Positions 9,101 through 16,492 of a DNA stretch of 64,000 bases are shown one piece after another. The DNA lies in the NCBI GenBank assembly GCA_013289765.1, contig JABCZI010000005.1:62001-126000 (forward strand), written 5' to 3'. A program made the translations under genes and the position numbers. This DNA comes from Acidobacteriota bacterium. GTDB lineage: Bacteria > Acidobacteriota > Terriglobia > Terriglobales > Acidobacteriaceae. The notes under the pieces were generated by a model that was not told where the DNA came from, did no database searches, and saw only the letters and a list, made by a program, of their open reading frames with translations. Positions within the stretch are counted from its first letter, which is position 1, and every line of letters begins with the position of its first letter.

Positions 9101-9391
9101 CTGCGCTTTCGAATCCTGATAAGTTTTTTCGTAGGCTTGCTTGAGAGCGACGTAGTCTGGATTCTGCTCAACATCCTTTTCCGACGTGGAAGACTTCGAT
9201 CGGGAGGTATTCAGAAATGCAGTGTAGCGATCTTTCCAATGTTCCTGCAAGGCTTTCCACGGACGCTGGCCCCACGCCTCGTCCCACAAGGCCCAGAACA
9301 AAGTCGCCATCAGAATCACCGTCGCGATCAGGTAATACGCGGCGTACGATTTAGTCGTAATCGGGTCTTGCTCGAGGTTTGGTTCAGGCAC
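6122..9391 (-). CDS. Membrane-anchored eight-heme cytochrome c of the bc-type complex
   Basis: The 1089-residue product has one N-terminal membrane helix (residues about 15-35) and eight CxxCH heme sites near residues 249, 301, 340, 371, 540, 682, 832 and 957. The region between the anchor and the first heme is long, charged and likely coiled coil (KQAYEKTYQDSKAQADESRK). The first four hemes form one cluster, and the last four are separate mono-heme c modules. GTG 9391 has a strong GGAGGA 4 bases upstream. It follows the two cytochrome b genes, so it most likely replaces cytochrome c1 in a quinol:acceptor complex facing the periplasm. Confidence 0.9.
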   Translation of the reverse strand: MPEPNLEQDPITTKSYAAYYLIATVILMATLFWALWDEAWGQRPWKALQEHWKDRYTAFLNTSRSKSSTSEKDVEQNPDYVALKQAYEKTYQDSKAQADESRKKLDDASARLLAVQSIFTDRRAYVNALTYEYETSTSDSAKVSKRKEIDKYKSEQATVEFPDGSKQKYNFPQLEEKYNEIRDERTKLSLELGDVLKPVTAARAKMDEYISDHMVDLTPQQIDGLKRRATEWVPAIVQINVADANIVDRCESCHMNAREPLKITPAAMTGKNEKKPDEYAEALGSHPEPELLSIHDPEKFGCSPCHQGNGRATTSVEKAHGNYEHWLWPLFPKENAQAGCQNCHAADMVLASGDVQWQTINDGKDLFRQRGCMGCHRYEGYDKEPEDLNSVGQQLKQIETQKKDNLKQTAYLMKQADAAQSNDEANRLNGQAVDLRVANSKLDGRLQQLDFQSHNLMQDMKKVGPNLKDARLKLNKNWIPVWLKKPTDFRPTTKMPNFRLSDHQIQAISAYIWQSGFTDSIPKHKPGNAAHGKELFETRGCMACHSIGEGDQLHGGTFAANLTRVGEKANYDYLVRWIHNARERTRPYCPYEKKDIGPEDYAKKGLPYKFDLDHSQCPNDGHELQVQNMTVMPSLRLAPEDAEDIATYLMAQKKQDPSSYADASFMDDPNLKTEGKKWVRHFGCSGCHEIAGFEDEGRIGTELTFEGSKPIERLDFALFTETAQRGGKEAEPIKDKEDLARLPDGPATEPWYDHKGFFEHKLAEPNIYDQGKVRGETEALRMPNVHLTKDQVRDLTTFLMGSEETSLPASYQYKPGDARHDIQEGWWIVKKYNCMGCHQFIPGQQTILMGLPQYQDNQEQLPPKLLSEGARVDPEWLRKFLSNPALSTTDTNRNGVRPYLKVRMPTFSFSDNELRKLVRFFQALSQQPLPYIPEQVPVLTTKENDMARSLFSSTAAPCLKCHATGDPAHDKIATAPNFLLAKERLKPDWVERWITDPQAVSPGTSMPSGLFKQQNNQWVFAGPTPPSFQGYAGDHRKLLTDYIFQLTPEEQRKVASSMPRAKTASIREPGNRNKAAAESHEAAASGGSR

Positions 9392-9410
9392 CGCTTCCTC
9401 CGGGGAAACC

Positions 9411-9491
9411 GTCGTTAGTCGTTGGTCGTTTGTCGTTCGCGATTCATCTCTGAATATCAGCAGTCATGTGGGCTGGCCAACGACTAACGAC
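9411..9491. repeat. 15-bp inverted repeat in the gap between cytochrome b and cytochrome c genes
   Basis: GTCGTTAGTCGTTGG at 9411-9425 has its exact reverse complement at 9477-9491, separated by 51 bases. Both arms are extended by imperfect copies of the same GTCGTT unit. It fills most of the gap inside a same-strand operon. It could be a mobile extragenic repeat or a processing signal; neither is shown. Confidence 0.8.
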
Positions 9492-9510
9492 CAGCGACCA
9501 ATGACGCTTC

Positions 9511-10440
9511 TCACACATTGAACCAGGGCGTAATCCATACATACTTGATGTGCCACAGGAGGCGTAGTCCCATCTTCAGGGGCAATGCCACCATGCTCAG
9601 CAAAAGAAATTGGGTAATGGAAAATTGCAGCAGGCTCATCCGCTTGAAATCTTTTCCCATGTATCGCCGGAACAAGGAGTACACGAGAAAACCTCCGAGC
9701 AGATAGTAGCCTCCGACCACGATCGCGCCGAAAATAACCTTCGCTATGTTCGATGTGATCCCGAAAATATCCGGCAGATCGCGGTTCACTTCGTAGATCA
9801 GCCGGTTGTGATCCCAAGTTTGCCCCGGCCAAAACCATTGCCATCCAGGCCCGCGAATAAAAGTTCCGATGATGATCATCGCGATCCAGAGAATAATGAA
9901 GCCAAATAGAAACGTACCGATGGAAAACTTGCGCTGCTTCCACGTGTAATATCCGCTGCCAAGGGGGTTGGTATCGATGTAGGGAATGACCATCAGGCCG
10001 ACGATAATCATGGTGGGCATTACGACGCCGGCGATCCACGGATCAAAATAGACGAGCATCTCCTGCAGTCCGAGGAAGTACCACGGGGCCTTCGCCGGAT
10101 TCATCGTCAAGTTGGGATTGGCGGGCTCTTCGAGTGGAGCATTCAGCGTGATGGACCAAACCATCAGAATAATTGTGACGATGATGGCTGCAAGAAATTC
10201 AATGCGCAGCAGGAACGGCCAGACGTGAACTTCCTTCTGCCAGCCGGGTTTAAAGGGCCAGGTTTTGCGATGGTGGGTCTTGGCGAGCGCAGGGTCGCCC
10301 TCCAGTTGCGCGATCAACAGGTCGTTGGCGTGCGCCTGCTTCCAGGCAAGATAAATGTAGAAGCCCAGCAACGGGATCAGGCCTACGATTGGAACGTTAT
10401 CTGGAGCGGAGCAAATTTCCCAAAGTTGTCGCCAGTCCAT
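9511..10440 (-). CDS. Cytochrome b C-terminal subunit (subunit IV-like, extended)
   Basis: This is the C-terminal half of a split cytochrome b. The quinol-site motif appears as APWYFLGLQE at residues 118-127, in place of the PEWY of mitochondrial cytochrome b; variants of this kind are known in bacterial complexes. With 309 residues and about seven hydrophobic segments it is nearly twice as long as plant subunit IV. The extra helices at the N-terminus (VGLIPLLGFYIYLAW) and C-terminus are specific to it. It lies 89 bases downstream of the b6-like gene, so the two should form one membrane core. Confidence 0.92.
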   Translation of the reverse strand: MDWRQLWEICSAPDNVPIVGLIPLLGFYIYLAWKQAHANDLLIAQLEGDPALAKTHHRKTWPFKPGWQKEVHVWPFLLRIEFLAAIIVTIILMVWSITLNAPLEEPANPNLTMNPAKAPWYFLGLQEMLVYFDPWIAGVVMPTMIIVGLMVIPYIDTNPLGSGYYTWKQRKFSIGTFLFGFIILWIAMIIIGTFIRGPGWQWFWPGQTWDHNRLIYEVNRDLPDIFGITSNIAKVIFGAIVVGGYYLLGGFLVYSLFRRYMGKDFKRMSLLQFSITQFLLLSMVALPLKMGLRLLWHIKYVWITPWFNV

Positions 10441-10529
10441 AGTTATTCTCGCGTCAATTCAATTGCTTCAAGACTCTTGCCATTCCGAAACGGGCAAAGC
10501 CCGGTGAGGAATCTGTTCTTGTTGCGGAG

Positions 10530-11462
10530 CTATTCTCCTGCTGCTTTCGGTCCTCTTCTCGGTTTATCCGCTTCGGCTTCTAGCATTACCGGGGCTGGGC
10601 CGGAGATTCCGCCGTCTTTTCGCACGCGCCAGAAATGCACGATCATCAGGATCGAAGCGACGATTGGGATTCCGATGCAGTGCCAGATATAGGAACGCAG
10701 CAGCGCGTTCGCGTCCACGATCGAACCGCCGAGCAGACCGAAGCGTACGTCATTGTAAGGAGTCATGCCGAGCATCGAGCCGAACGGGCCTTCGTGTCCG
10801 AGTAGCGGCGTGGCTCGCGCCATGTTGGTGCCGACGGTTACGGCCCAGAAACCGAGTTGATCATCGGGAAGCAGATATCCGGTGAATGAGAGCAACAACG
10901 TGAACACAAGCAGCAAGACACCGATATTCCAGTTGAATTCGCGCGGCTTTTTGTACGAGCCCGTGAGAAAGACGCGGAACATATGCAGCCATACGCCGAT
11001 CACCATCAGGTGAGCGGCCCAGCGGTGCATGTTGCGCAGAATCTTTCCGAAAGGCACGTCATGTTCGAGATAGAGCACGTCGCGAAACGCCTGAACTTTG
11101 CTGGGATGGTAGTAGAACATCAGCAGCACGCCAGTGTAGGTAAGGATGATGAACAGAAAAAATGTGATTCCGCCCATGCCCCAGGTGTAGCTGTAGCGCA
11201 CTGCGTCGCGATTGATTTTCGCCGGATGCAAGTGCAGAAAGACGTTCGAGAGCACGCCGAGAGCGCGGTTGCGCGGCGTGTCGTCGTGCTTGTGGCGAAA
11301 GATGGAAGTGTAGACCTGGGTCTTGGTGGGATCTTTCAGGCCCTCGATCTGTTCTTTCGCCTTAGTGGGAATGTCGACCTTCATCGCCTGAATGTCTTCT
11401 TTGACGCGGTCGACTAATCCCACTTTGCCGTTCTTGCCGTTCGGTTTATTTTCGTCAGCCAT
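10530..11462 (-). CDS. Cytochrome b N-terminal subunit, b6-like
   Basis: This membrane subunit binds two b hemes and oxidises quinol. The ligands are His146 and His160 (RNMHRWAAH and VWLHMFRV) and His261 and His276 (YIWHCIG and IVHFWRV). The spacing of 13 and 14 intervening residues is the pattern of cytochrome b6. The Cys that holds the extra heme in b6f (in FYCLGGIT) is replaced by Gly in TWGMGGIT, so that heme should not be covalently attached. A charged 80-residue N-terminal tail precedes the first helix. The gene lies between the Rieske gene and the C-terminal cytochrome b gene. Confidence 0.94.
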   Translation of the reverse strand: MADENKPNGKNGKVGLVDRVKEDIQAMKVDIPTKAKEQIEGLKDPTKTQVYTSIFRHKHDDTPRNRALGVLSNVFLHLHPAKINRDAVRYSYTWGMGGITFFLFIILTYTGVLLMFYYHPSKVQAFRDVLYLEHDVPFGKILRNMHRWAAHLMVIGVWLHMFRVFLTGSYKKPREFNWNIGVLLLVFTLLLSFTGYLLPDDQLGFWAVTVGTNMARATPLLGHEGPFGSMLGMTPYNDVRFGLLGGSIVDANALLRSYIWHCIGIPIVASILMIVHFWRVRKDGGISGPAPVMLEAEADKPRRGPKAAGE

Positions 11463-11473
11463 TAGTGCCTCTT

Positions 11474-11554
11474 AATTACTTCTAAATTACTTCTAAAAAG
11501 CCGGCGGGACGCCGGCGCTACGCTTCTTGCTAAACGCGGGCGAGTCGCCCGCGT
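11474..11554. repeat. Tandem 11-mer and two GC-rich palindromes between the Rieske and cytochrome b genes
   Basis: AATTACTTCTA occurs twice in tandem at 11474-11495. Two hairpins follow: GCCGGCG-gga-CGCCGGC at 11500-11516 and ACGCGGGCGA-g-TCGCCCGCGT at 11534-11554. No T-run follows either stem on the minus strand, so they do not look like intrinsic terminators. They may be extragenic palindromic repeats or mRNA-stability structures inside the respiratory operon. Confidence 0.75.
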
Positions 11555-11566
11555 CCACGTGTTTCG

Positions 11567-12247
11567 CTACACTCCGGTTAGAAATGCTCCGGGATCGTTG
11601 AATTTGCTGGGCTGACCCTTCGGCCATTGGTATAGGCGCGAGGTGTCGACGATGATCTGTCCGTCCGGCGCCAGTTCGACATGCGCGCGGTCCATTGGGC
11701 GAGGGGCTGGGCCTTCGAAATTGATTCCTTCGCTGTCATAACCACTGCCGTGACAAGGGCACTTGAATTTGTTTTCGCTGGGCTTCCAGTCGGGCGTGCA
11801 ACCGAGATGCGTGCAGCGCGCATAGATTACGAATACGCGGTCAGGCGAGCGATCCACCCAGATGCGATATTTTTGCTGGAACTTCGTGTCGACACCAAGC
11901 GCAAATTCCGAGGGATATCCAATCTTGAAAACTGAGTTGGGTTCGAAAAGAGTGCGGGGAAGAAAGAATCGGAAGAAGGCCAGGAACCACGCGGTAAGAA
12001 AAGCCGTTACGCCAACCCACACCAGACGGCGGCGGCGGCGGTCAATGTCGGTATTGGAAGGGCCGGAGGAAGAAAGTCCCGCGGAAGCCGCTGCCTTTGA
12101 GGTTCCCACCGCCGGCGTGCCTACATATTTCGTGGCATCGACTTTCGTGGCATCTACCGCGCTCTGCGGCGCGGGTTGCGTCGCATCTGGACTCGGACTC
12201 GGGTTCGGTTGATCGTTCTTCGGTTGATCGCTGCCCGGTACCGCCAT
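11567..12247 (-). CDS. Rieske 2Fe-2S protein of the cytochrome bc complex
   Basis: The 226-residue protein carries the Rieske cluster that takes the first electron from quinol. Cluster ligands are Cys145 and His147 (CTHLGC) and Cys163 and His166 (CPCHGSGY), with Cys150 and Cys165 placed for the stabilising disulfide. One membrane helix lies at residues about 75-97. Before it is an unusual 70-residue cytoplasmic tail rich in Pro, Ala, Ser and Thr. The hinge lacks the long Gly-rich linker of b6f proteins. It starts 26 bases after the ferrochelatase stop and precedes the cytochrome b gene. Confidence 0.95.
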   Translation of the reverse strand: MAVPGSDQPKNDQPNPSPSPDATQPAPQSAVDATKVDATKYVGTPAVGTSKAAASAGLSSSGPSNTDIDRRRRRLVWVGVTAFLTAWFLAFFRFFLPRTLFEPNSVFKIGYPSEFALGVDTKFQQKYRIWVDRSPDRVFVIYARCTHLGCTPDWKPSENKFKCPCHGSGYDSEGINFEGPAPRPMDRAHVELAPDGQIIVDTSRLYQWPKGQPSKFNDPGAFLTGV

Positions 12248-12273
12248 GAGTGCCTCCTGCTATTAAGTCTTGA

Positions 12274-13320
12274 CTAATCTCCCGCAGCCGCCAGAACTTC
12301 TGGCGACGCTTGCCTCCCAGACAAACGAATCGGAATACAGGAATGAACTGCTTCGCCCAGGGCCTCTCGAACCAACTGGGCCAGTGCCGAAATAAATTTT
12401 GGAGAATCGTTCAACCCCGCGCTCATCTCGAACTGTGTAATACCCAAGCGGTACGCTTCCTCGCGCGCTTCATGGTCGATTTCACCGAGCGTCTCCACGT
12501 GGTCGGAGACAAAAGCCACAGGCACGATGCAAACCTCCCGCACATTCTCGGCCGCCAGATCGTGCAGTCCGCGATGCAGCGAAGGCTGCAGCCATTTGCT
12601 GGCGCCGACCTTACTTTGGTAGCAAAGCCGATGACGGTTTTTCCATCCGCCGCGTTGCATGAGAAGCCGCACTGTGTCTTCAATCTGTCGCTGGTAAGGA
12701 TCGCCCTTCACGATCACAGAAACGGGGACGCTATGCGCGCTGAATACAATTTCCGCGCGTTCGGGCACCGGAAATCGCGCCAGCGCATCTTCGATTTTTT
12801 CGATGACCGCGTCTAAATACATCGGATGTTGGTAGAAATGCGCGACGGTGCGTACGGGAAAGTCGCCGTGAAACAAACGATTCCACTCGTTCAGGCTGCT
12901 GCCGACAGTGGTGGACGAATACTGCGGATACAAGGGGAGCAGTACCAACTCGTCGCATCGCGCCGCCTCAAGTTGAGTTATCGCCTCGCCGGTAAACGGA
13001 TGCCAGTAACGCATCGCTACAAAGCAGCGCGCATCTACTCCTTGATTTTCAAGTTCCGCCTGCAGTGCCCGCGCCTGCCGCTCGGTGAAACGGCGGATGG
13101 GCGACCCTCCACCAATGGTTGCGTAATGATGCTGCACTCTACGGGCGCGAGTGGTGGAAATTAATTTAGCGAGTGGTTTGCGACCCAGACGGGCGAAAGG
13201 GAAGTCAATAATATCGGGATCGCAAAAGAGGTTATAAAGGAAAGGCTCTATCGCAGCCAGCGTATCAGGCCCGCCCAGCTGAAACAGAACTACCCCAACA
13301 CGGCGCGTTGGATTCGCCAT
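12274..13320 (-). CDS. hemH: Ferrochelatase
   Basis: The enzyme inserts Fe2+ into protoporphyrin (or coproporphyrin) to make heme. The 348-residue product has the family start VGVVLFQLGGPDTL, the LPLYPQYS motif, the active-site region FSAHSVPVS and the conserved SDHVETLGEID. The frame is open far upstream into the isocitrate dehydrogenase gene, but ATG 13320 gives normal length and the family N-terminus. A Rieske-cytochrome operon follows after only 26 bases, so heme production and cytochrome assembly are probably co-expressed. Which porphyrin it uses cannot be told from the sequence. Confidence 0.93.
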   Translation of the reverse strand: MANPTRRVGVVLFQLGGPDTLAAIEPFLYNLFCDPDIIDFPFARLGRKPLAKLISTTRARRVQHHYATIGGGSPIRRFTERQARALQAELENQGVDARCFVAMRYWHPFTGEAITQLEAARCDELVLLPLYPQYSSTTVGSSLNEWNRLFHGDFPVRTVAHFYQHPMYLDAVIEKIEDALARFPVPERAEIVFSAHSVPVSVIVKGDPYQRQIEDTVRLLMQRGGWKNRHRLCYQSKVGASKWLQPSLHRGLHDLAAENVREVCIVPVAFVSDHVETLGEIDHEAREEAYRLGITQFEMSAGLNDSPKFISALAQLVREALGEAVHSCIPIRLSGRQASPEVLAAAGD

Positions 13321-13466
13321 CCCTTCAGATTCCCCAGAACGGGCGAATTTACTCTCATCCGAGGCGAGAGTCAATGGCGGAATTAAGACGCGCCGAAATT
13401 TGGCACACGCCGCAGAGAAGATTGCGTAACCGTGCGTGACGTCGAAGCAGGGGAAATGAAAATAAT

Positions 13467-14498
13467 TTAATGGACCGCGGCAGTGGCGCTCTTTGCTTTG
13501 TCCATCTCTTCGATAACTGCGTCTGCGAATTGAGATGTTCCCGCCTCGCCGCCAACATCTTTTGTCAGCTTTTCGCGATGGCGATAGACTTTTTCGAGTG
13601 CGTTGCGAATTTGAGTCGATGCATCGAACTCGCCTAAATGCCGCAGCATGAGTAATGAAGAACGCAGGAGCGCCGTTGGATTCGCCAGATTCTTGCCCGC
13701 GATGTCTGGGGCTGAGCCGTGGACGGCTTCGAAAATCGCGCAGTGATCGCCCAGGTTTGCGCTGGGCACAAATCCCAGGCCGCCGACGAAGGCGGCGCAC
13801 AAATCCGAGATAATATCGCCATACAAGTTTTCCATTACCAGCATGTCGTACTGGTAGGGATTCATTACGAGCTGCATGCAGGTGTTGTCTACGATGTGCT
13901 CGCCGTAAGTGATCTCGGGAAAGCCTTTGGCCACAGTGCGGCAGCAGCGCAGGAATAAGCCATCCGAAAGTTTCATGATGTTGGCTTTGTGAATGGCATG
14001 GATCTTTTTGCGTTGATTCTTGCGGGCGTACTCGAAGGCAAATTTGGCGATGCGGGTAGAAGCTTTTTCCGTGATGATCTTTAAACTTTCGACGACGCCG
14101 GGGACAACTTCATGTTCGAGCCCGGAGTACAAACTCTCGGTGTTCTCGCGCACGATGATGAGATCCACGTCGGGATAGCGCGTGGGGATGTGCGGCAAGT
14201 TTCGTATAGGACGGAAGTTAGCGTAAAGCTCAAATTTCTGGCGAAGCGCGACGTTGATGCTGGAGAAGCCGCCCCCGATGGGCGTCGACACGGGACCCTT
14301 TAGTCCGACGTGAGTGCGCTCGATGGATTCGATGGCCTCTTTTGGAATGTATTCGCCGTATTTTTCGAAGGCCTCGGCGCCCACCTGGAACGATTCCCAT
14401 TCAAACTTCACACCGGTCGCTTCGAGAATGCGCACCGTGGCTTTAGTGACTTCGGGACCGATGCCGTCGCCGGGAATTAGGGTTACTTTATGACTCAT
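13467..14498 (-). CDS. NAD-dependent isocitrate dehydrogenase (IDH3-like)
   Basis: The 343-residue protein belongs to the isocitrate/isopropylmalate dehydrogenase family. It starts with HKVTLIPGDGIGPEVTKAT and has the substrate box SSINVALRQKF and the nucleotide loop FEAVHGSAPDIAGKNLANP. The SxNVALR box and length fit the NAD-type isocitrate dehydrogenases better than LeuB, but homoisocitrate or isopropylmalate activity cannot be excluded. It would supply 2-oxoglutarate and NADH in the TCA cycle. A 146-base gap separates it from hemH downstream, and tandem repeats occupy its upstream region. Confidence 0.85.
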   Translation of the reverse strand: MSHKVTLIPGDGIGPEVTKATVRILEATGVKFEWESFQVGAEAFEKYGEYIPKEAIESIERTHVGLKGPVSTPIGGGFSSINVALRQKFELYANFRPIRNLPHIPTRYPDVDLIIVRENTESLYSGLEHEVVPGVVESLKIITEKASTRIAKFAFEYARKNQRKKIHAIHKANIMKLSDGLFLRCCRTVAKGFPEITYGEHIVDNTCMQLVMNPYQYDMLVMENLYGDIISDLCAAFVGGLGFVPSANLGDHCAIFEAVHGSAPDIAGKNLANPTALLRSSLLMLRHLGEFDASTQIRNALEKVYRHREKLTKDVGGEAGTSQFADAVIEEMDKAKSATAAVH

Positions 14499-14511
14499 TG
14501 TAATGCGCTGC

Positions 14512-14570
14512 TTTCTAAGATCAGTATTTCTAAGATCAGTGTTTCCAAGATCAGTGTTTCGAGATCAGTC
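14512..14570. repeat. Four tandem 15-base repeats upstream of the isocitrate dehydrogenase gene
   Basis: The unit TTTCTAAGATCAGTG recurs at 14512, 14527, 14542 and 14557. The copies differ by single substitutions and the last is one base shorter. GGTGGCC repeats follow up to about 14594. The array lies 14 bases before the start codon of the isocitrate dehydrogenase gene, so it would be in or next to its promoter or leader. Confidence 0.85.
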
Positions 14571-14642
14571 GCCGGTGGCCAAGTGACCGGTGGCCGGTAA
14601 AACCTTCGTTTAAGTTGGTGTTGACTCGGCCCGGACTACTTG

Positions 14643-15134
14643 TTACTGGCCAGTTTTCTTTGCCTTGATTTCTACGACTTCTTTAGCTTTTACTAAATCT
14701 CTCAACTCATCCATGAACTCTTTTACGTCCTTGAAATCCAGATACACCGAAGCGAAGCGTACATAGGCCACTTTGTCGTACCGGCGCAGGCGGTTCATGA
14801 TCAGTTCGCCCAGTTCGCTGGTTTTGCGCTCGCGTTCCTGTGACTCGATAACGAATGATTCCGCTTCGTTCACAATCTGTTCCAATTTTCCAATCGGTAC
14901 CGGACGCTTTTCACAGGCACGCAGCAGACCGTTCAGAACTTTCTGGCGATCGAATTTTTCGCGGCGTCCGTCCTTTTTGACCACCATGTATGGGATTTCG
15001 TCGATGCGCTCGTACGTGGTAAAGCGCTTGCCGCATTTAAGACATTCGCGGCGGCGGCGGATGGACTCCGCCTCTTTGCTCTCGCGCGAGTCAACTACCT
15101 TATCATTTGCAAATCCGCAAAAAGGACATTTCAT
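14643..15134 (-). CDS. nrdR: Transcriptional repressor NrdR
   Basis: NrdR represses ribonucleotide reductase genes in response to ATP/dATP. The 163-residue product has the N-terminal zinc ribbon (MKCPFCG and CLKCGKRF), the DSRESKEAESIRRRRECLKCG stretch typical of the family, and an ATP-cone domain from about residue 48. Length matches the family (about 150-160). No ribonucleotide reductase gene or obvious NrdR box is found in the window. The C-terminal VEIKAKKTGQ is a small extension. Confidence 0.97.
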   Translation of the reverse strand: MKCPFCGFANDKVVDSRESKEAESIRRRRECLKCGKRFTTYERIDEIPYMVVKKDGRREKFDRQKVLNGLLRACEKRPVPIGKLEQIVNEAESFVIESQERERKTSELGELIMNRLRRYDKVAYVRFASVYLDFKDVKEFMDELRDLVKAKEVVEIKAKKTGQ

Positions 15135-15259
15135 GGGCGCTGATGTTGGTCGAGGCGAATCTTCACAGCTAAATCAAATGTTGGGAGTCAATAAAGAAAT
15201 TGTAACAGGGGAGTGAGATTGCGCTGCGAGGCCAGGTACCTACGTAATAGACAGCCCAC

Positions 15260-16327
15260 TCAAGTTGGCGGACGAACGATTTCAGCTTCTTCTGCCTGAT
15301 GGCTTTCCTTGGACAACTTGCGCAGAGATAATCTCTCATGGTGTGCCAACGCCAAGCCCAGCGGCACGACCGCAACGAAAGTCACTAACCAGAGCAGAAT
15401 TCCGCAGCTTGCGGCCATCTCTGGAGGAACGTCGAAGATGGCAGTGAGGGCCTTGATGGTCGCAACCTGCGACCCTCCGCCAATGCCAGGAAGTTGCAGC
15501 ATGGAACCGAAGATGCTGGCTCCCATCAGGAGCAGCACTTGAGGGCGCGTAATCTCCAGTGCATCGGTGCCGTAGGCATGGGTTACCTCCTGATAGGCCA
15601 CAGCGATGACAAACCACATGGCGACTGAAACAACGATCGATAGGGTCAGAGAGATCGGGCCGTGTACGGTATGTAAGCCGGCGCCGAACTCGCGAACCCG
15701 CTCAGCGATGCGGTGGCCTAGATTGGCGGCCAGATGGGCAAAGCGCTTCTCCACCCAGGCGGCAATTGCTTCTCCGCTACGGCTTATTACCACGGCAGCG
15801 GCCGCAAGCAGGGCCACGAGGCCCATGATGACAAATCCCAGGACACGAAACTTCTCGTAGTACTCGGGATGGGGGATTGATTGCATCGCGGCGGGAAGAA
15901 AGAAGATCGCGAAAACCATCAGGACGGTGAAGGCTCCGAAATCAAATATTCTCTCCACTGCCCATACGCCCAACTGCGAAGAGAATGGAAGGTTCTCGCG
16001 CTTCGCGATCAGATAGGGACGAATGAGTTCGCCCGGGCGACCGAGTAATGCCAAGCCTGCGAACCCGATCAGCGTCGGGGCGATTAATCCCGTGTACGAG
16101 GCTTTTGGACGAACTGGAAGCAGGAAAAGTTTCCACCGGATGGCTCGCAGCACATATCCAAAATATATCCAGGCAACGGCGTGGAGCACATGAATCCATC
16201 GGATTTGCCTGCTAAGGTTGCCAAACTTGCTCCAGTCGAAAGCTCTCCATTCGCGAAACTGAAAATAAACTAACAGGGCGAGGATTAAAAAAATCACCGA
16301 ACTGGCAATGATGCGCTTTTTATCCAT
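15260..16327 (-). CDS. Flippase-like integral membrane protein (UPF0104 / LPG synthase TM region family)
   Basis: The 355-residue product has about eight hydrophobic helices. Family features are FGYVLRAIRWKLFL near helix 2, LLGRPGELIRPYLIA, WAVERIFDFGAF and the LPGIGGGSQVATIKAL segment. Homologous domains occur in lysyl-phosphatidylglycerol synthases and in putative lipid-glycan flippases; there is no synthase domain here. ATG 16327 is chosen because the residues upstream (from 16411) look like a spurious extension. No clear ribosome site supports either start. It is divergent from the SDR gene. Confidence 0.85.
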   Translation of the reverse strand: MDKKRIIASSVIFLILALLVYFQFREWRAFDWSKFGNLSRQIRWIHVLHAVAWIYFGYVLRAIRWKLFLLPVRPKASYTGLIAPTLIGFAGLALLGRPGELIRPYLIAKRENLPFSSQLGVWAVERIFDFGAFTVLMVFAIFFLPAAMQSIPHPEYYEKFRVLGFVIMGLVALLAAAAVVISRSGEAIAAWVEKRFAHLAANLGHRIAERVREFGAGLHTVHGPISLTLSIVVSVAMWFVIAVAYQEVTHAYGTDALEITRPQVLLLMGASIFGSMLQLPGIGGGSQVATIKALTAIFDVPPEMAASCGILLWLVTFVAVVPLGLALAHHERLSLRKLSKESHQAEEAEIVRPPT

Positions 16328-16492
16328 GAAAGGAATGAGTTCGCGCCGCAACCCCTGCAACACGAGCGGGAACGGCACTCCCAAGGTAAATGAGAGTACG
16401 TGGAGGGTCAAACATCAAACCAACATAGTCAACCGCGGAGTTAACCGAAGTGCGACGCTGAATCACTTTTCTTTCGTTCACATCCAATCTTC

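Noticed and set aside
8534-9418. Plus-strand 294-residue frame
   Set aside because: It is antisense to the eight-heme cytochrome, with an unbroken but featureless product.
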